This document shows positions 12,848 to 24,871 of a stretch of DNA of 64,000 nt, one piece after another (position 1 is the stretch's first letter; each line of letters opens with the position of its first letter). Made by a program: the position numbers and the translations under genes. The DNA lies in the NCBI GenBank assembly GCA_963565915.1, contig OY751493.1, positions 1,860,001 to 1,924,000 of the forward strand. The letters run 5' to 3'. Below the pieces are notes generated by a model that saw nothing but the letters and a program-made list of their open reading frames with translations, did no database searches and was not told the origin of the DNA. The stretch comes from Entoloma clypeatum. Its lineage: Eukaryota > Basidiomycota > Agaricomycetes > Agaricales > Entolomataceae.

Positions 12848-12876
12848 GCAACACAGGGCTGTCCTCCAACAACATC

Positions 12877-13590
12877 ATGGACTTTGTGCAAAGACTTGAT
12901 TCTTCCAAGCTTCTTCTCGCGGAAACGGTTAGAATCGACTCCTAGTCTATGCATTTTCTTTGCCATGACTCATGTTTTTCAGATCTTGTCGTTTGTTGTT
13001 AGTCCATTTGCGGCACCCCCTTACAACTTGCCCATCTTTCTCTTTGGTACATACGTACAAGAAGCCCGAAACGGTACATCATCGTTGCAAACAGTGCGTA
13101 CTTGAAGACCCACCAAGCTTTCAAAATGGTTGCTTAAAACCTGGTCGTAGTTCACAGGTTTGCTTGGAGGCTCAATGCTCTTCGACCTCATTTGGATGAG
13201 CAAGAATGAGCAAAACGGTTTCATCACTTTTCTCACTATCGTACTCCTGCTATTGAAGGTAAAACTTTCTACAGATTCTTGATCTCATGTTCCCATTGAT
13301 TTCCAGGTACCGACTTTCCTTGCTTTTGGTACTGTGCTTCGCGAACAGGGATCCCACTTCGGCGGACCGCCTTCTGATGGACAGACTGGTCAGTTTCTTG
13401 TCCTTAAATCCCTTCCTAACTAATATGTGCAGCATGGTCGATTCCTGGAGCTTTCAACTTCAGTGACAGAGCAGGATACCAAGTTGTGGAAGAGGGAGGA
13501 CTCGTCCGCCCTTCAAAACAAGTGGCTCCTGCTCCTCCAAACTCTCCAGGACAATCTCATGCCTTACCTGGAGCATACCAAAGCGTATGA
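12877..13590 (+). CDS. AGTRAP-like four-helix membrane protein
   Basis: Small membrane protein hand-assembled from five exons: 12877-12927, 12983-13097, 13158-13258, 13307-13388 and 13433-13590 (introns 55, 60, 48 and 44 nt; all phases agree). Key segments: MDFVQRLDSSKLLLAET; a hydrophobic stretch with NLPIFLFGTYV; VRLLGGSMLFDLIWMSKNEQ; FITFLTIVLLLLKVPTFLAF; then LREQGSHFGG; and a polar tail containing FNFSDRAGYQVVEEG. This order, with the LGG..FD.. helix, the LLLK helix, and an R-x-x-Y-Q tail after a Gly-rich linker, matches the angiotensin-II-receptor-associated protein family. No fungal role is established. No single exon is long enough to stand out as a gene by itself. It converges on REV3, with 42 bp between the stop codons. 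Confidence 0.72.
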
Positions 13591-13632
13591 ACTAAATCGA
13601 ATTATCTCTTGTCTTGTAGTAGTCACGGAGCT

Positions 13633-16600
13633 TCACGACATGCTTCGACGATCTCTCTGTGGTGTTCGGTATCTTGCATCTTCATCGAGACCGTCATCTG
13701 AGCTGTATGGTGTATCTGTCCCACTGCTACCCAAGTCCCCTAAGAGCTCCTCAATTGTTTCCAGTTCTTCACTCTTGATCTCGGCGCGCTTTCTGGAGTA
13801 TAACCACGGACAATCAATTGATTCGCACCTTATGGGATCGCTTGGTTGGCAGCCTGTGCATGTAACACAAACCCTATGGGCATCAATGAGGCGCATCTCA
13901 TTAACTTGTACTTTCGTTGACAGCTTTGCAATTGTTTCTTGTTGGCTAATGTAACACTCAGCACATAAGCCTGCTCTGGAAGGTCAGCTGCTGACAAGAT
14001 ACGCAGAAGATCCTTCACCTTGCAATGCATAATCCCCGCAAACAAGGCATTGAGAGTCATAGAAATGCTCATCGATATCTGATCGACCGGTTTCATGGAT
14101 GTCCGTCCGTTTTGTCGGAGATAGCGATAGGTCGGATGACGACTGTGGTTTTCTCATTTCATCAAACCAACCACGTACGTCTACGCCCACGAGGCTGAAG
14201 ATCCGGTCCAGTGGTGGAATCAGTACGCGCGAGATGTAGTACATGGCATCAAGTCGCAAGGAGCTACTTGTTGTCATGAGGAGGATTCATATCTGAAAAC
14301 ATGTTTCATGTTACCTATTGTTCAACACCTCGATAGGATCCATGGCTCGTTCTGTCAATCGCGAACCAGGCTGGCCTTTTGTTATGACATAAGGGATACG
14401 GTCCGCATATTGAGGTTCGTCATTGGGATCTCGCAACATTCGCTTTGCAGCCACAATAACACCAGGAGGAGGATGTCCCTTTTGGCTATTCCCTTCGTAT
14501 CGGTCGACCGGGACAATGACAGGAAAAAGACTCGGCACCCACCTGTATGTACCCATCCTTACCTCTTTCGCGAACATGAAATCTTGGATAGAAATTCTGT
14601 TCTCCAAAAGCTTCGTCCATGATCGACAGCAATACTCCTTGATGTCGCTGAGATTCTGAGTACGGAAAAGTTTCCTGGGCGTTGTTTAGCTTCCTTGAAA
14701 ATGAATCGTATTGACATTGACCGATGCCCTACTTCAAGCACGTTTCAACCATCTTTTGCTGCCCGGGGACGCCGTCCCGCCGAACGGTTTCAATCCCTTT
14801 GGCGTCGAAGACCGGATTTCTGTCGTCGATATTATCATATTTAAAACCCACGTATCTCTTCTTCGCCAGTAGAATACATGGAAGATACACCTATCTCATT
14901 CGCGTAAGGGTGACGCAAACTTGAACGCACCATCAGACCTGCCTTTTCAAATTTGAGCTTCACTGGTGAAGGGTTGAGAGCGGTAATTGTGGTAGCTATG
15001 TCGTTTCCTATTTGGAAGGCTTGGTCCTTTGTTTTCCCCGGCAAAGATCTTCTCGCAAGCATTCAGTCAGATGGTGACAACGTATGACCGGCTCACGAAC
15101 ATGAACATGCTGTCAGTATCACCGTAAACAACCTAAATCATGGTTCATTTGACTCTTCCAACAATAGACAGAAAAGAGAAACCTCAGCACCCCATTTTCT
15201 CGTCGAATTAATCAGCATTATTGCCTGAACTATCCGTTAGAAGGCCGGTCTCGATTGGTATCATGCTCACGAACTTTTTCCAGGGTTTCGCGACCGCTTT
15301 GTACAATACTGTCGGCTATCTCCACTGCAGGCATGCGGCCCGAGAATGTGGCACTCGTATAGCCGTATGTGACGTTGGCGATGTACTTTAGGCCAAGCTG
15401 TCTGGCATCAAGGACCCTTCGTAGTGCCTGAATAGGAGATCAGAGATATGGACATGGATGATTTCTTCTGCAGTCGTACCTTGTCATTACCAAGACCTTT
15501 CATTGCTTGCTTCACCATCACCCTGGTCTCCAGCAGCTCGACAAGCATTCTCCCTAGCAATCCTCGCCGGACTTCGGGTTTAACATATATGATGCCATTA
15601 GGGGAAACTGTAGGCAATGAATAAGATATGAACATCAAGATAGGCCCCTTACCACAGATATGGTCATTTAAAGTGACCAACAGCCCTTGAGGAAGGTCGA
15701 TATCAGTGACACCCAATTTGTTGCGGCCCTGGAAGTCTTTCACGCGCCCGAGACACGTGGAATAACAGTAATTATAGGCAATCATGATGGATGGATATAG
15801 AGATTGAAAGTCAAGCACGACCAAGGGACTTGTGTAAAAGGCAGATATTGGTTCCATTATGAGAGGCATGCACTCGGCTGCATTCTGTTTGCCGACCTGA
15901 GATTGAATGTAAGAAGTTAGAGCGCAGAGAGACAGGATTATGTACATCTTCTCTATTAGGTGACAGAAGCACGAAGCTCTCGGGTTTGGCGATCCGGAAG
16001 ATGAAGGATTCAACTTTAAATTGAGAACCTCGACTTATGACGGAAAAGAAATCGACGCCAAAGATGCGTGCAAATTCCCTAAGACGAGGGCAGGGTCATG
16101 TGGTAAATCGGGCAGGATGATAAACTCTTACGCGGTCTTTGTAATCATTTCGGATCGCTCAAGGATGTCCAAAAGCAACGACGTGCGCTCAGAGAAATAT
16201 CGCAATATCTGGACCGTGTGGGAAGGAACACTGCTATGATACCATTCCGTCAAGGTTCGATGGTTATACCGCGGGACTCTATTGGCTGTGTCACAAGCGC
16301 TTGGATACGAGGAAATAGAAACGAACCTTCTTTGCAGGGTGTGAAATACCACATTTTCAAACATGTAGTTATTCAAATTTTGTTCGGAGCGCATTATACG
16401 CCAGAGATTGAATAGATGGCGGCCTGCAACTTTAAAGGTAGAAGCATGACGCAGGTCCCATTGATCGGAGCTGGATCCATATGATGGAACAGCCCTAGAG
16501 ATAAGCTCCGAGAGGTCAAAACCTTGATGAAACATATCTTTTAGCGAAATCCGGAGGCAAAGTATCAACATACCATGCTGTATGCCACGTGCATCAAGAT

Positions 16601-19530
16601 AACCCCAAGATGCACGTTGAACTTCCCACCCAACAAGAATATCTGGATCGAAATCGACAACAATGTCAATTACCTTGTTGATCAGATCAACTTCATTGGC
16701 TACCACATCTGTTTCATAATCGCGAATTCGATGTTGGCTGAATGGCGCACATTGCGCAACAATCATTCCTTTATGTTTCTGACTGGGGTTTTCTTCCGAA
16801 ATTTGGTACGCAAAGAATGCTACAGCAATTTGGTCAGTATTAGGATCTGGTACCTTGCCTTCCCGAGTGGGGACTGGGGGTGAGAGTAAGTACCTGAGAA
16901 AGTCGAATGGATAACACTGACCAAACACCTCCAATGCTAGGACTGACATAGACTGCCTTTGGCGGGTAAAATTATAAACCCTTTCCTGACTGAGGGTGTT
17001 CTTCAGCCCATACATATTCGCCTGAGTAGGTCCTTCTATCTGTTGGAGAGGCAGTAAGGTTTTGGATTCTGATGAAGTGATATGATCCCACCTGAGATTT
17101 CATTTTGATGTATTCATCCGCTGGCCTTTCGTCTTCGTTCTCTAAAGCAAGCCAACTTCTAATTTGTTTGGCACTCGGAGGGAAGCTGGCATATTCCCAT
17201 CCTTCGATGACGATACCTGGAAGAGGGGACGTAATTTCTAATGGAAGATTGAGTTCTGTTGCAACATCCCAATTTTCGAGATCTTTAATCCCTCCACCAC
17301 CCCCGATATGGTATATTAGCCCTGCATACTCGCGTGGATTCTCTGGCAAATCATCAGCGAGGGAGTAATACGGAGATTGATATATTTTGGGTGGTACGCT
17401 GTGCTCGTCCAAACTTGTGAGAAGTGCTGAAGTGCTCGGAGGAGGGTGGAGATAAATATATCTGTTCGTGTTAATCGCTTTCAAGGTACGGCATGCGTGA
17501 GCCTGTTCAACGCGATTTACGATGGTGTGTCTAGCCTCTTGTATTTGAACCGAAACAGGCAAAGGGGATGAGGAAAACGTTTCAAGATCTTTCCTCTCAA
17601 ACGAAAAGCTTAGTTTACGCCTCTTGTGAGGTCTGAGTAAATCCGCAACGCCGTCGGATTGTTCAGTCCTGGGAATCCTGTCAACGAATACTAGGGTCAC
17701 GACAAAGTCACACAACCCACGTCATTTCCATGTCAAGCTGATCTGAGGTAGCTGTCTCCCGGACACCGTTCTCCACCGAAATGGATGTCTTTAAGGACAG
17801 TGGGTTGGCATCAGGTGATTGCGCCCATAAGGAGCTTGGTTGTCCCGCCAATCTAGAGAAAGCTGCATTCTTGACAGGAAGTTTGAAAGTAAACACGATG
17901 TTACCTGGAAGGGGTTTCGGGAGTGCGAGAGCGGGAATCGAAATTCGGACAAGGGGGAGGGCTGGTTATGGAGAATTAGCCTGCTTATAATCTCACGCAT
18001 TTGAGAGACAGACCTTGGCAACGTAAACTCGAACACTGGGGGAGATGAAGAAGTTGAGTCTTGTTGAAATGGATCGTGTTTACTTCAATGGTAGTGGGCA
18101 GCCAAACCAACCATACTTTGAACCATACACACCTATTGACTGAGTTACTTTCGTGATCGATATCTTCTTCGAAATCTTGACTCTGTAAGAGGTCGTCTTC
18201 AGGGTTGTCTTCAGGACCAGGATCATCATCAGCCGACGACTTTTCCCAATCTTCCTCTTCGAATTCGATCATCCGGGTTATTTCATGCCGGGAGAGCATG
18301 GATATATCAACATCAATGGCATCCTGCTCCTGTTCGGATATTTCTTCTAGATCATTCCAATGAGAATCCTGCGACTCCATCGAGCCACCTGTTGATCTTT
18401 CCTTGGTCGGCAAAGTTGGCGGGTTTAGCCAAGCACCGGGCTTCCATACTGTCCAAGGTTCTTCCCAAAGAGCCTCTATGCTTTCGAATGTGGTCATCAC
18501 CCAGCCCTCCCAGTCTCGGGAATGGGCCAGGACAGGGATAGCTGCATCTGTGTCCTTCTCCATTCTCTTTCGCAGTTCTTCCCACCACTGACATTCAGCA
18601 ACCCATTCACCGCCTGGTCCTCTAGATTGATCACTCGGATCAACGGGAAGTTCTAGGGATGGGTTCAGACCATACGTGGCCCGGCGGCGACGCTCATCCT
18701 CCCAGAGTTCGCGGACACTCAAGACAAGTGGTTGAGCAGCCAGGGGTGGGGTCGGAATTTGTAAGTTGTGATGAAGATTTCGAGGAGTGATGCGATGTCG
18801 GTTGAGAATCTGTGGGGCAATAGCATCCATTTCAAGAAGCATGCGAGATTGGCGGAAGTAGGGAGACGGCTTGAAGGCGGGGGTGTTCATGTCTGTGCCG
18901 AGACCTTCCACAGAGCCTTGAACGTCGCGTTGCAAAACGTCTCCTAGATCGATCCAGCCACAGCCATATAAACCAAAATCGCACATAAATTGCAGAATAT
19001 AGCTAAGGTGGCTCTCAAAGACATGGAAACGAGTACTCATCACTGTTCCCGACTGCATGATAGCCACTGCACGTTTCAAACACGCAGGGTCGGCCATATA
19101 AATCTTGAGGAAAGGAGTATAAGAACAGTGAAATCCATAGAAGTGGATGCCTTTGACAAGAAATATTTGGCGGATAAATTGGGCGCGGGGAGAGTGGGGG
19201 TCGCGCTTGAGCGATAAGGCAATGGCATGGTTCAACGACTGAGTCAACCGAGAGATGTAGCGTTTCACTAAAGGGGTATAAGTACGAAGATTGGTACGCG
19301 ACGGTGGAAAAACACTGACCACAAGTTGAATGTAACTTGCCGTTGTAATCGACAAAGAAATAAGGATAGATCTGATGGAGGTGTAGACAAGTCCGTTGTC
19401 CGACAGACGAGGAGCCAAAGATTCTGATGACTGGAATACGAGGAAGAACGGAATTGTCGAGTGGACCAGGCGGGGTAAGAATGTGGTCAATCTGTGTTAT
19501 CTGGACGCTCAACGCAACTGGCTGCGACAT
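13633..19530 (-). CDS. REV3: DNA polymerase zeta catalytic subunit REV3
   Basis: B-family polymerase that extends from mismatched or damaged primers in error-prone translesion synthesis, with Rev7 and Pol31/Pol32. The N-terminus (MSQPVALSVQITQIDHILT, then IRIFGSSSVGQRTCLHLHQI) is the Rev3 N-terminal domain. After a long middle region come the exonuclease-like domain (VVDFDPDILVGWE, about 16.6 kb), polymerase motif A DFQSLYPSIM (about 15.8 kb), NGIIYVKPEVRRGLLGRML, and motif C YGDTDSMF (about 15.1 kb). The C-terminus has KGQPGSRLTERAMDPIEV, a first cysteine pair CLVCGDYAL, and the CysB cluster CVTCTGC plus CESIDCPWLY, which in Rev3 binds a 4Fe-4S cluster. Ten or more short introns are present and were not all resolved. 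Only 26 bp separate its start from the stop of the epimerase gene. Confidence 0.92.
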
Positions 19531-19556
19531 GGTAGGAAGTAGTACAAGTTGATAGC

Positions 19557-20594
19557 TTACATAACCACTTCAAAGACTTGGTGCCCAATCCAAGTCTCTC
19601 CAGCCTCAAGTTTTTGGAACCCTCGCACAATGCCCGGTTCAACACATATGTATCGCTTCCTGAAGTAAAATTTATGTTCAGTTTGTTTGATTGACTGAAC
19701 CCCAGCGTACCATCCCCCTTCCTCCATGTCACCAATTTTCCTGCCAACCTCTCCCGGATTCCAGATAACCACATCTTTCAGGTTTCTAGATCGCAGTTTC
19801 ATGCCGCCCTCAGCCCAGATGATTTGATAGTCCTGCGGCGCATTTTCATAGACGGAATCTGTGAAGTTCAGGACATCTATCGCAGCCCTCAGCTCGACGC
19901 GTCCCAGGGATCTCGCCTCTTCAGTCTCTTGGGTTTTATCGTAGTAAGTCAAGTTTTGGAGTGGCGTCACGCGAACATCATCAGCCGGCGCTCGAATGTA
20001 ATTATGGAGTAAAGCTTGAAATTCTAGACTCTGGGGGGGAGACGTGGTGGATGTGTTCTTGACATGAAGATCCGCGCTCAGCTGGTGTTCGCCCAAAGTT
20101 ACAACATACGCGAGTTGGAATGGTTTGTCGTAGACCCTACGAATCTTCTCTGTTGGTTCAAGAGCTAGATGTTTTTTTAGAGAATGCATATTCTCAAAAT
20201 TCAAAGGCTAACTCAGTCGCACCGAAACACCAGCGTCGTTGTCCATCACTGATCCATCCCATTGCCACATCTCGCTCCTCGCAAATCCGTGCTGACTCAG
20301 TTTGGCATGCTCAGGGTGGGTAGGAGCACCAAAGCATGGAAAGACAATCGGGATACCGCCTCTGACCGGTTTAGTTCCGTCGAGAGTTGCTTTCGATGAG
20401 ACAAAAAGCCTTTCTTCGACACGGTCCGTGTTCTGTAGGTCCCCTGACGTCCAAGAGATGACTGTTGCACCGTAAAACAGGATTTCAGCGCTCGAACCCT
20501 AGGAGCAGGTGAGGTCGGCGCTCTATCTGATAGTTTTTAGTTTCACCTTTGGATGGTTGAGCAAAATTCGGTCCTCTAATCTTTCAAGCGGCAT
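19557..20594 (-). CDS. Glucose-6-phosphate 1-epimerase (aldose 1-epimerase family)
   Basis: Interconverts alpha and beta anomers of hexose-6-phosphates (yeast YMR099C type). Starts MPLERLEDRILLNHPK. A first intron then leads to GSSAEILFYGATVISW. Further on are GGIPIVFPCFG and LSQHGFAR, the substrate-phosphate and catalytic-His region typical of the family, then LEFQALLHNYIR, LTYYDKTQE, VVIWNPGEVGRKIGDM and the C-terminal EPGIVRGFQKLEAGETWIG. Length is normal for the family. The start at 20592-20594 is chosen because homologues begin just before this conserved block and no longer in-frame ATG fits. Confidence 0.9.
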
Positions 20595-20968
20595 GAAAGG
20601 ATACAAGTACACTATTAGAGAACAGAGTTTGAATCGTCATGGGATCATCCGTAATCGGCCGGACGCGATAACCACGATGATCTGAATCTGAACATTCTAT
20701 CACAGATCACTTGAAATAAGCAGCTGCAGGCTGAGGTGTGCATAGTATACCTTTCAAAGACTCAGTACGGTACCTACTACTCAGTACTCAAGGAATAAGT
20801 ATGCACGGAGATCACGTGATCATTAGCCTTAACAAACACCGACAGCCTCACTGGTGGCCATCACCGACGCCGTTAACTCAGACTCAGACGTGCCTCTTAC
20901 TTATCTACTAATTTCTTCCTCTACTATCGTGCAATCAGCTAGCCAGTGCCTTCAACAACACTTTCAAG
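20595..20968. promoter_or_regulatory. Divergent promoter between the epimerase and PP2A scaffold genes
   Basis: A 374-bp spacer between two start codons on opposite strands. It holds a perfect 12-bp palindrome with a CACGTG core (20810-20821) and a run of short repeated TACTCAGTAC-like words just upstream (about 20759-20792). No ORF here looks coding. Promoter function is inferred from position. Confidence 0.5.
20810..20821. promoter_or_regulatory. Palindromic CACGTG site (GATCACGTGATC)
   Basis: The sequence GATCACGTGATC is a perfect inverted repeat with an E-box core, the binding site of fungal bHLH factors such as Cbf1/Pho4-type proteins. It sits about 150 bp from the PP2A scaffold start and about 215 bp from the epimerase start. 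The 10-bp core ATCACGTGAT recurs at 47311-47320. Binding itself is an inference. Confidence 0.4.
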
Positions 20969-23118
20969 ATGGACTCAGGATTCCCCGTTGAAGATGTCTG
21001 TTGTTTTAGCATCGCGGGTTATGAGTAACTGATGCTGATCTTAACTTGGACAGATTGCTCCGATCGCTATCCTCATGGATGAACTGCGGTCTGAGGATGT
21101 CCAGCTCCGTCTGAATGCCATTCATAGCATCCCTACTATAGCGCTAGCGTTGGGGCCCGAGCGAGCGCGAGAGGAACTTGTACCATTCCTGCAAGACTCA
21201 GTCGACGATGAAGACGAGGTCCTTCTTGCATTGGCAGAAGAGCTTGGACGAAATTTCGAAGAATACATCGGCGGAAAGGAGTATGTACATATCTTGTTAG
21301 GACCGCTAGAGAATCTCTCAGCAGTAGAGGAAACCTTGGTGCGAGACAAGGTGCGACCTTTTTCTTTGCCTTGGAGAATATCCGTTCATCAAATGGTTAG
21401 GCAGCAGAATCGATCACCAAAATTGCGACAGTCCTATCTCAAGCTCAAATCGAGGAATATTATATACCTCTCTTGAAGCGACTTTCTCAAGGGGAGTGGT
21501 TCACTTCCCGGACTTCGTCTGCCGCCCTTTATCCAGCGGTATATGCCAAAGTGTCCTCTGCTATTCAAGACGATCTACGCAAAGGCTTTACGGCCCTAGG
21601 TGCCGATGATACGCCCATGGTGCGACGAGCCGCTGCGAAATGGCTTGGTGTATGTAGATTTCCACGCTTCGCGCCTACCAATGACTGATATTCAGCATAA
21701 CCCAGCCACTTTTGATTCAATTTGCTCAAGCGCATATATTGCCGGAGGGATTACCTATCTACCGTCGACTTCAGTCCGATGATCAGGATTCTGTGCGCCT
21801 GCTGACCGTTGAGGACCTGATCGTACTCGCAAAACGTATGACGCCAGCCGACGTTAAGGAGCAACTTCTGAAGCAGATCAGACATAGTATTGGGGATAAG
21901 AGTTGGCGCGTTAGATATATGGCAGCCAATCATTTCAACGAGGTATGTCAGCAATTCCAGGTATTTGTATTCGCGATTCTTACAACACGTAAATCTTTAT
22001 GCGTAGCTCGCCGAAGCTGTTGGCATTGACCTCGTTCGCGAAGAGTTGATCGGGCAGTATGTACAACTCTTGAAAGATAACGAGGCAGAGGTCAGGACGG
22101 CTGCTTCTGGTCAAGTTCCTGGTAGGTTATCCAAAAATGCATGGTCTCCATACTCATGTCGCAACCCAAGGTTTTTCCAAGCTCCTCGATAAGGAGGTTA
22201 TCCTTGCCCGGATCGTTCCCTGTGTGAAGGACTTGTCTCAAGATTCGTCTCAACACGTCCGTGCTGCACTCGCGAACCAGATCAATGGCCTTGCTCCCTT
22301 GTTGGGCAAAGATGCCACAATTGAGCATTTACTACCGCTGTTCCTCCACCTCTTGAAGGATGACTTTCCCGAGGTGAGATTGAACATAATTAGCAAGCTG
22401 GAGACTGTCAATTCTGGTTCGGTTCTCCTCACCTATTTTGTTCAATGGTTGACTTGCTCCTAAGTAATCGGCATCGACCTCCTACTGGAGAGCTTGCTTC
22501 CCGCCATCGTTGAACTTGCGGAAGACAAATCATGGCGCGTCAGACAAGCGATTATAGAATATATACCTCTGTTGGCCAACCAACTTGGGAAACCGTTCTT
22601 CGACGAACAACTGGGAAATCTTTGCATGTCCTGGCTAGGGGATACAGTCTATAGTATCCGAGAGGCGGCGACCGTCAATTTGAAGAAATTGACCGAAGTA
22701 TTTGGTGTGGAGTGGGCAAAAGTTGCTATTGTCCCAAAGGTGATGGGGATGGGGCAACATCCCAACTACTTGTTTAGAATGACTACGGTCCAAGCGATAA
22801 CGGTAAGGCGTTTTTTTCGCGATCTGATCGTGCTTAAAGCTGTGGCAGACCATTTCACCATCACTGAGCTTGGAGATTATTCGCTCTGAGATTATAGGCC
22901 ACCTTCTGCTTCTCGCCAACGATCCGATTCCGAATATCCGATTCAATGTCGCGAAATCTTTTGAGGTTTTGGCAACTACTTTCAGCAAGACAAAAGAGGG
23001 CAACGAATTCATACAAGAACAAATCGTACCGGCACTTCAGCAGCAGAAAAACGACCCAGACGCCGATGTTCGCTTTTTCGCTACGCGGGCCCTGCACAAG
23101 ACACATTCTGAACTCTAA
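20969..23118 (+). CDS. Protein phosphatase 2A scaffold subunit A (PR65/Tpd3)
   Basis: HEAT-repeat scaffold that holds the PP2A catalytic subunit and one regulatory B subunit. A tiny first exon encodes MDSGFPVED; the splice leads to [20 protein letters not shown], the canonical N-terminus. Repeats continue through [70 protein letters not shown] and [20 protein letters not shown], to [18 protein letters not shown] at the C-terminus. Each repeat has the paired-helix pattern with conserved Asp and Arg. Several introns of about 50 nt interrupt the gene. The end at 23118 and length match the roughly 590-residue family size. Confidence 0.94.
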
Positions 23119-23300
23119 GGGTGGTTCATCCAAGGGGTTGAAGTACTGATAGATGCCTTGTTAGGTGGCGCAACGGTCGGTACGTCGCTGTGGTATCATA
23201 TAACTTAGGCATGAAGATGTGTCGCAGAGTAAGATAGTAATGCAAGATTGGACTCGATCACCTGACTGACGCGTCACAATTTAAGGTTTGGCTAGTTACA

Positions 23301-23308
23301 TATATAAG
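23301..23308 (+). promoter_or_regulatory. TATA box of the small secreted protein gene
   Basis: TATATAAG lies about 108 bp upstream of the ATG at 23416 and is followed by a pyrimidine-rich stretch (CCCTCTCCCCCCATCTC), a common arrangement upstream of fungal transcription starts. It is the clearest TATA element I noticed in the window. Confidence 0.5.
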
Positions 23309-23415
23309 AGATCAAGCTGCGAGAGGTTCTTCCCTCTCCCCCCATCTCTGACTACTTGTCCCGCCTTTCACATAATTTCATCCTCTTCAGCGCTAGCCGC
23401 AAATCTCTCTCTTCT

Positions 23416-24282
23416 ATGATGTCTTCGATGATTCGCACTCTTTTCCTCGCGTTGTACGCGACCACTCTTCTCGCCTTCCTCGATGACTTGTCACCTTCCA
23501 CTTGTGTATTGGCTCTCCCTCTGCGAACGCCCTTCCCTTCAAGGATTCCTTTAACCGCCTCGACCTATCATCCAAATCCGGTTCATGGATCCCGAACGTC
23601 CAAGAAAACAAAACAAAAACAGGACTCCTTCCGTGCCTTCTCTCGCTCTGCAAGATCTCGCGTCGTCATTTCTCGAACCCTTTCCGCTGGCCACATACCC
23701 ACGAACCAGGAAGACGCCGACCCTTTCCCTCAACTCGATAAATACCATCAACAAGCGGAGAAGAGTTCCAAGAACATCCGTAGGTACCCTGCTTCCGTCA
23801 CCTTTCGGAGTTCATTCACCGTGTCCTAAGACGAACTCGCTGCTGAGTCCGCTACTATCCGAAAAAACGACCCTTTGTTCCAGCAGGAGTCCACCGCTCA
23901 GATAACGTCCTTCAACGATAATCTTTTGGGCCTAGAAGAACTTCTGCAACAACTAGCAGCAGCCAAGGGGTTGGCGTTCTACGACCGAACGAACAAACTT
24001 GAAGGCCTACTCAAAGACACTGTCAATCTTGCCAAGGGTACTCTTAAAGACATCGACATCATCGTCTCTGAAGTTCCCGTTCTAGGTCCCCTACTTGAGC
24101 CTAGTATGTACTCACTTTACTGACTCTTCGTTCACCTCTGAAATAGTCACGTAGTTGTCTTCAATATCAAATGCGTCACGGACCTGCTACTTGATATCAT
24201 AGAGAATTTGCTCGATGCGTTGCTCAATCCACTTCAACCTCTACTTCGTCCATTGATCGGAAGAGCGCTACCAACCCTGTAA
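23416..24282 (+). CDS. Small secreted protein of unknown function
   Basis: Begins MMSSMIRTLFLALYATTLLA, a typical signal peptide. A Ser/Arg/Lys-rich segment follows, then an amphipathic, leucine-rich part: LLGLEELLQQLAAAKGLAFY, LEGLLKDTVNLAKGTLKDID and VPVLGPLLEPS. The last exon, reached by a short intron near 24113-24151, gives HVVVFNIKCVTDLLLDIIEN and DALLNPLQPLLRPLIG before the stop. The border between the first and second exons (about 23.78-23.89 kb) is unresolved. I do not recognise a characterised family. The pattern resembles lineage-specific secreted proteins of wood- and litter-decay fungi. A clear TATA box upstream is consistent with regulated expression. Confidence 0.55.
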
Positions 24283-24871
24283 AGCCAGAAAGCCACTATG
24301 TTTTCTACTCTAGTCACTATGCATGTATACATTACCTGTCCGCGTTCCTTTGTATCTCACTATCCTGCACATGTACAGTACACCTTAGCTGTTTTCTCAA
24401 TTCGCACTGTCCTATTCACAATAATCTGATTCGTTATCTGAAGTTGATGGATAATAGTAATGTACTGTATCTTACTCTACCCCCCTCATTCGGTCACGCC
24501 ATAATTCAACCTCAGAGGCCAAATATCTGATTCTGGGTCACTTAATCCAAGTTTAAAAGTCTTGCACTTATTTCTATTACTGATTACTTTACCTTCAACA
24601 CCTCTCAATTGACTCTGCCTGTGGCACATTTACTTATTCTGATTTTTCTTGAATTTTCTGGCATTTTTCCATCTATTTCTTGTACCGCTCATAACCCATC
24701 TTGGGGTTCAAATTATTATTAGATAGTGTGTCGATCAATGACATCCAAGCCTGAATGTCGCGTGATTGCGGAATATCCCGCAGTACTGTACAGTTCTATG
24801 CAGCCACCCCTTCCCATCTGCCGGTATTATCGCCATCGGCTTCGAAGACCTCAAGACCAAAAGCTGCGAAT
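24283..24871. other. AT-rich spacer upstream of ribosomal protein eS24
   Basis: A 589-bp spacer rich in T and in TTTTC/ATTTC runs (for example 24640-24690). No ORF in it looks coding. It presumably holds the 3' region of the secreted protein gene and the promoter of eS24. Confidence 0.4.
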
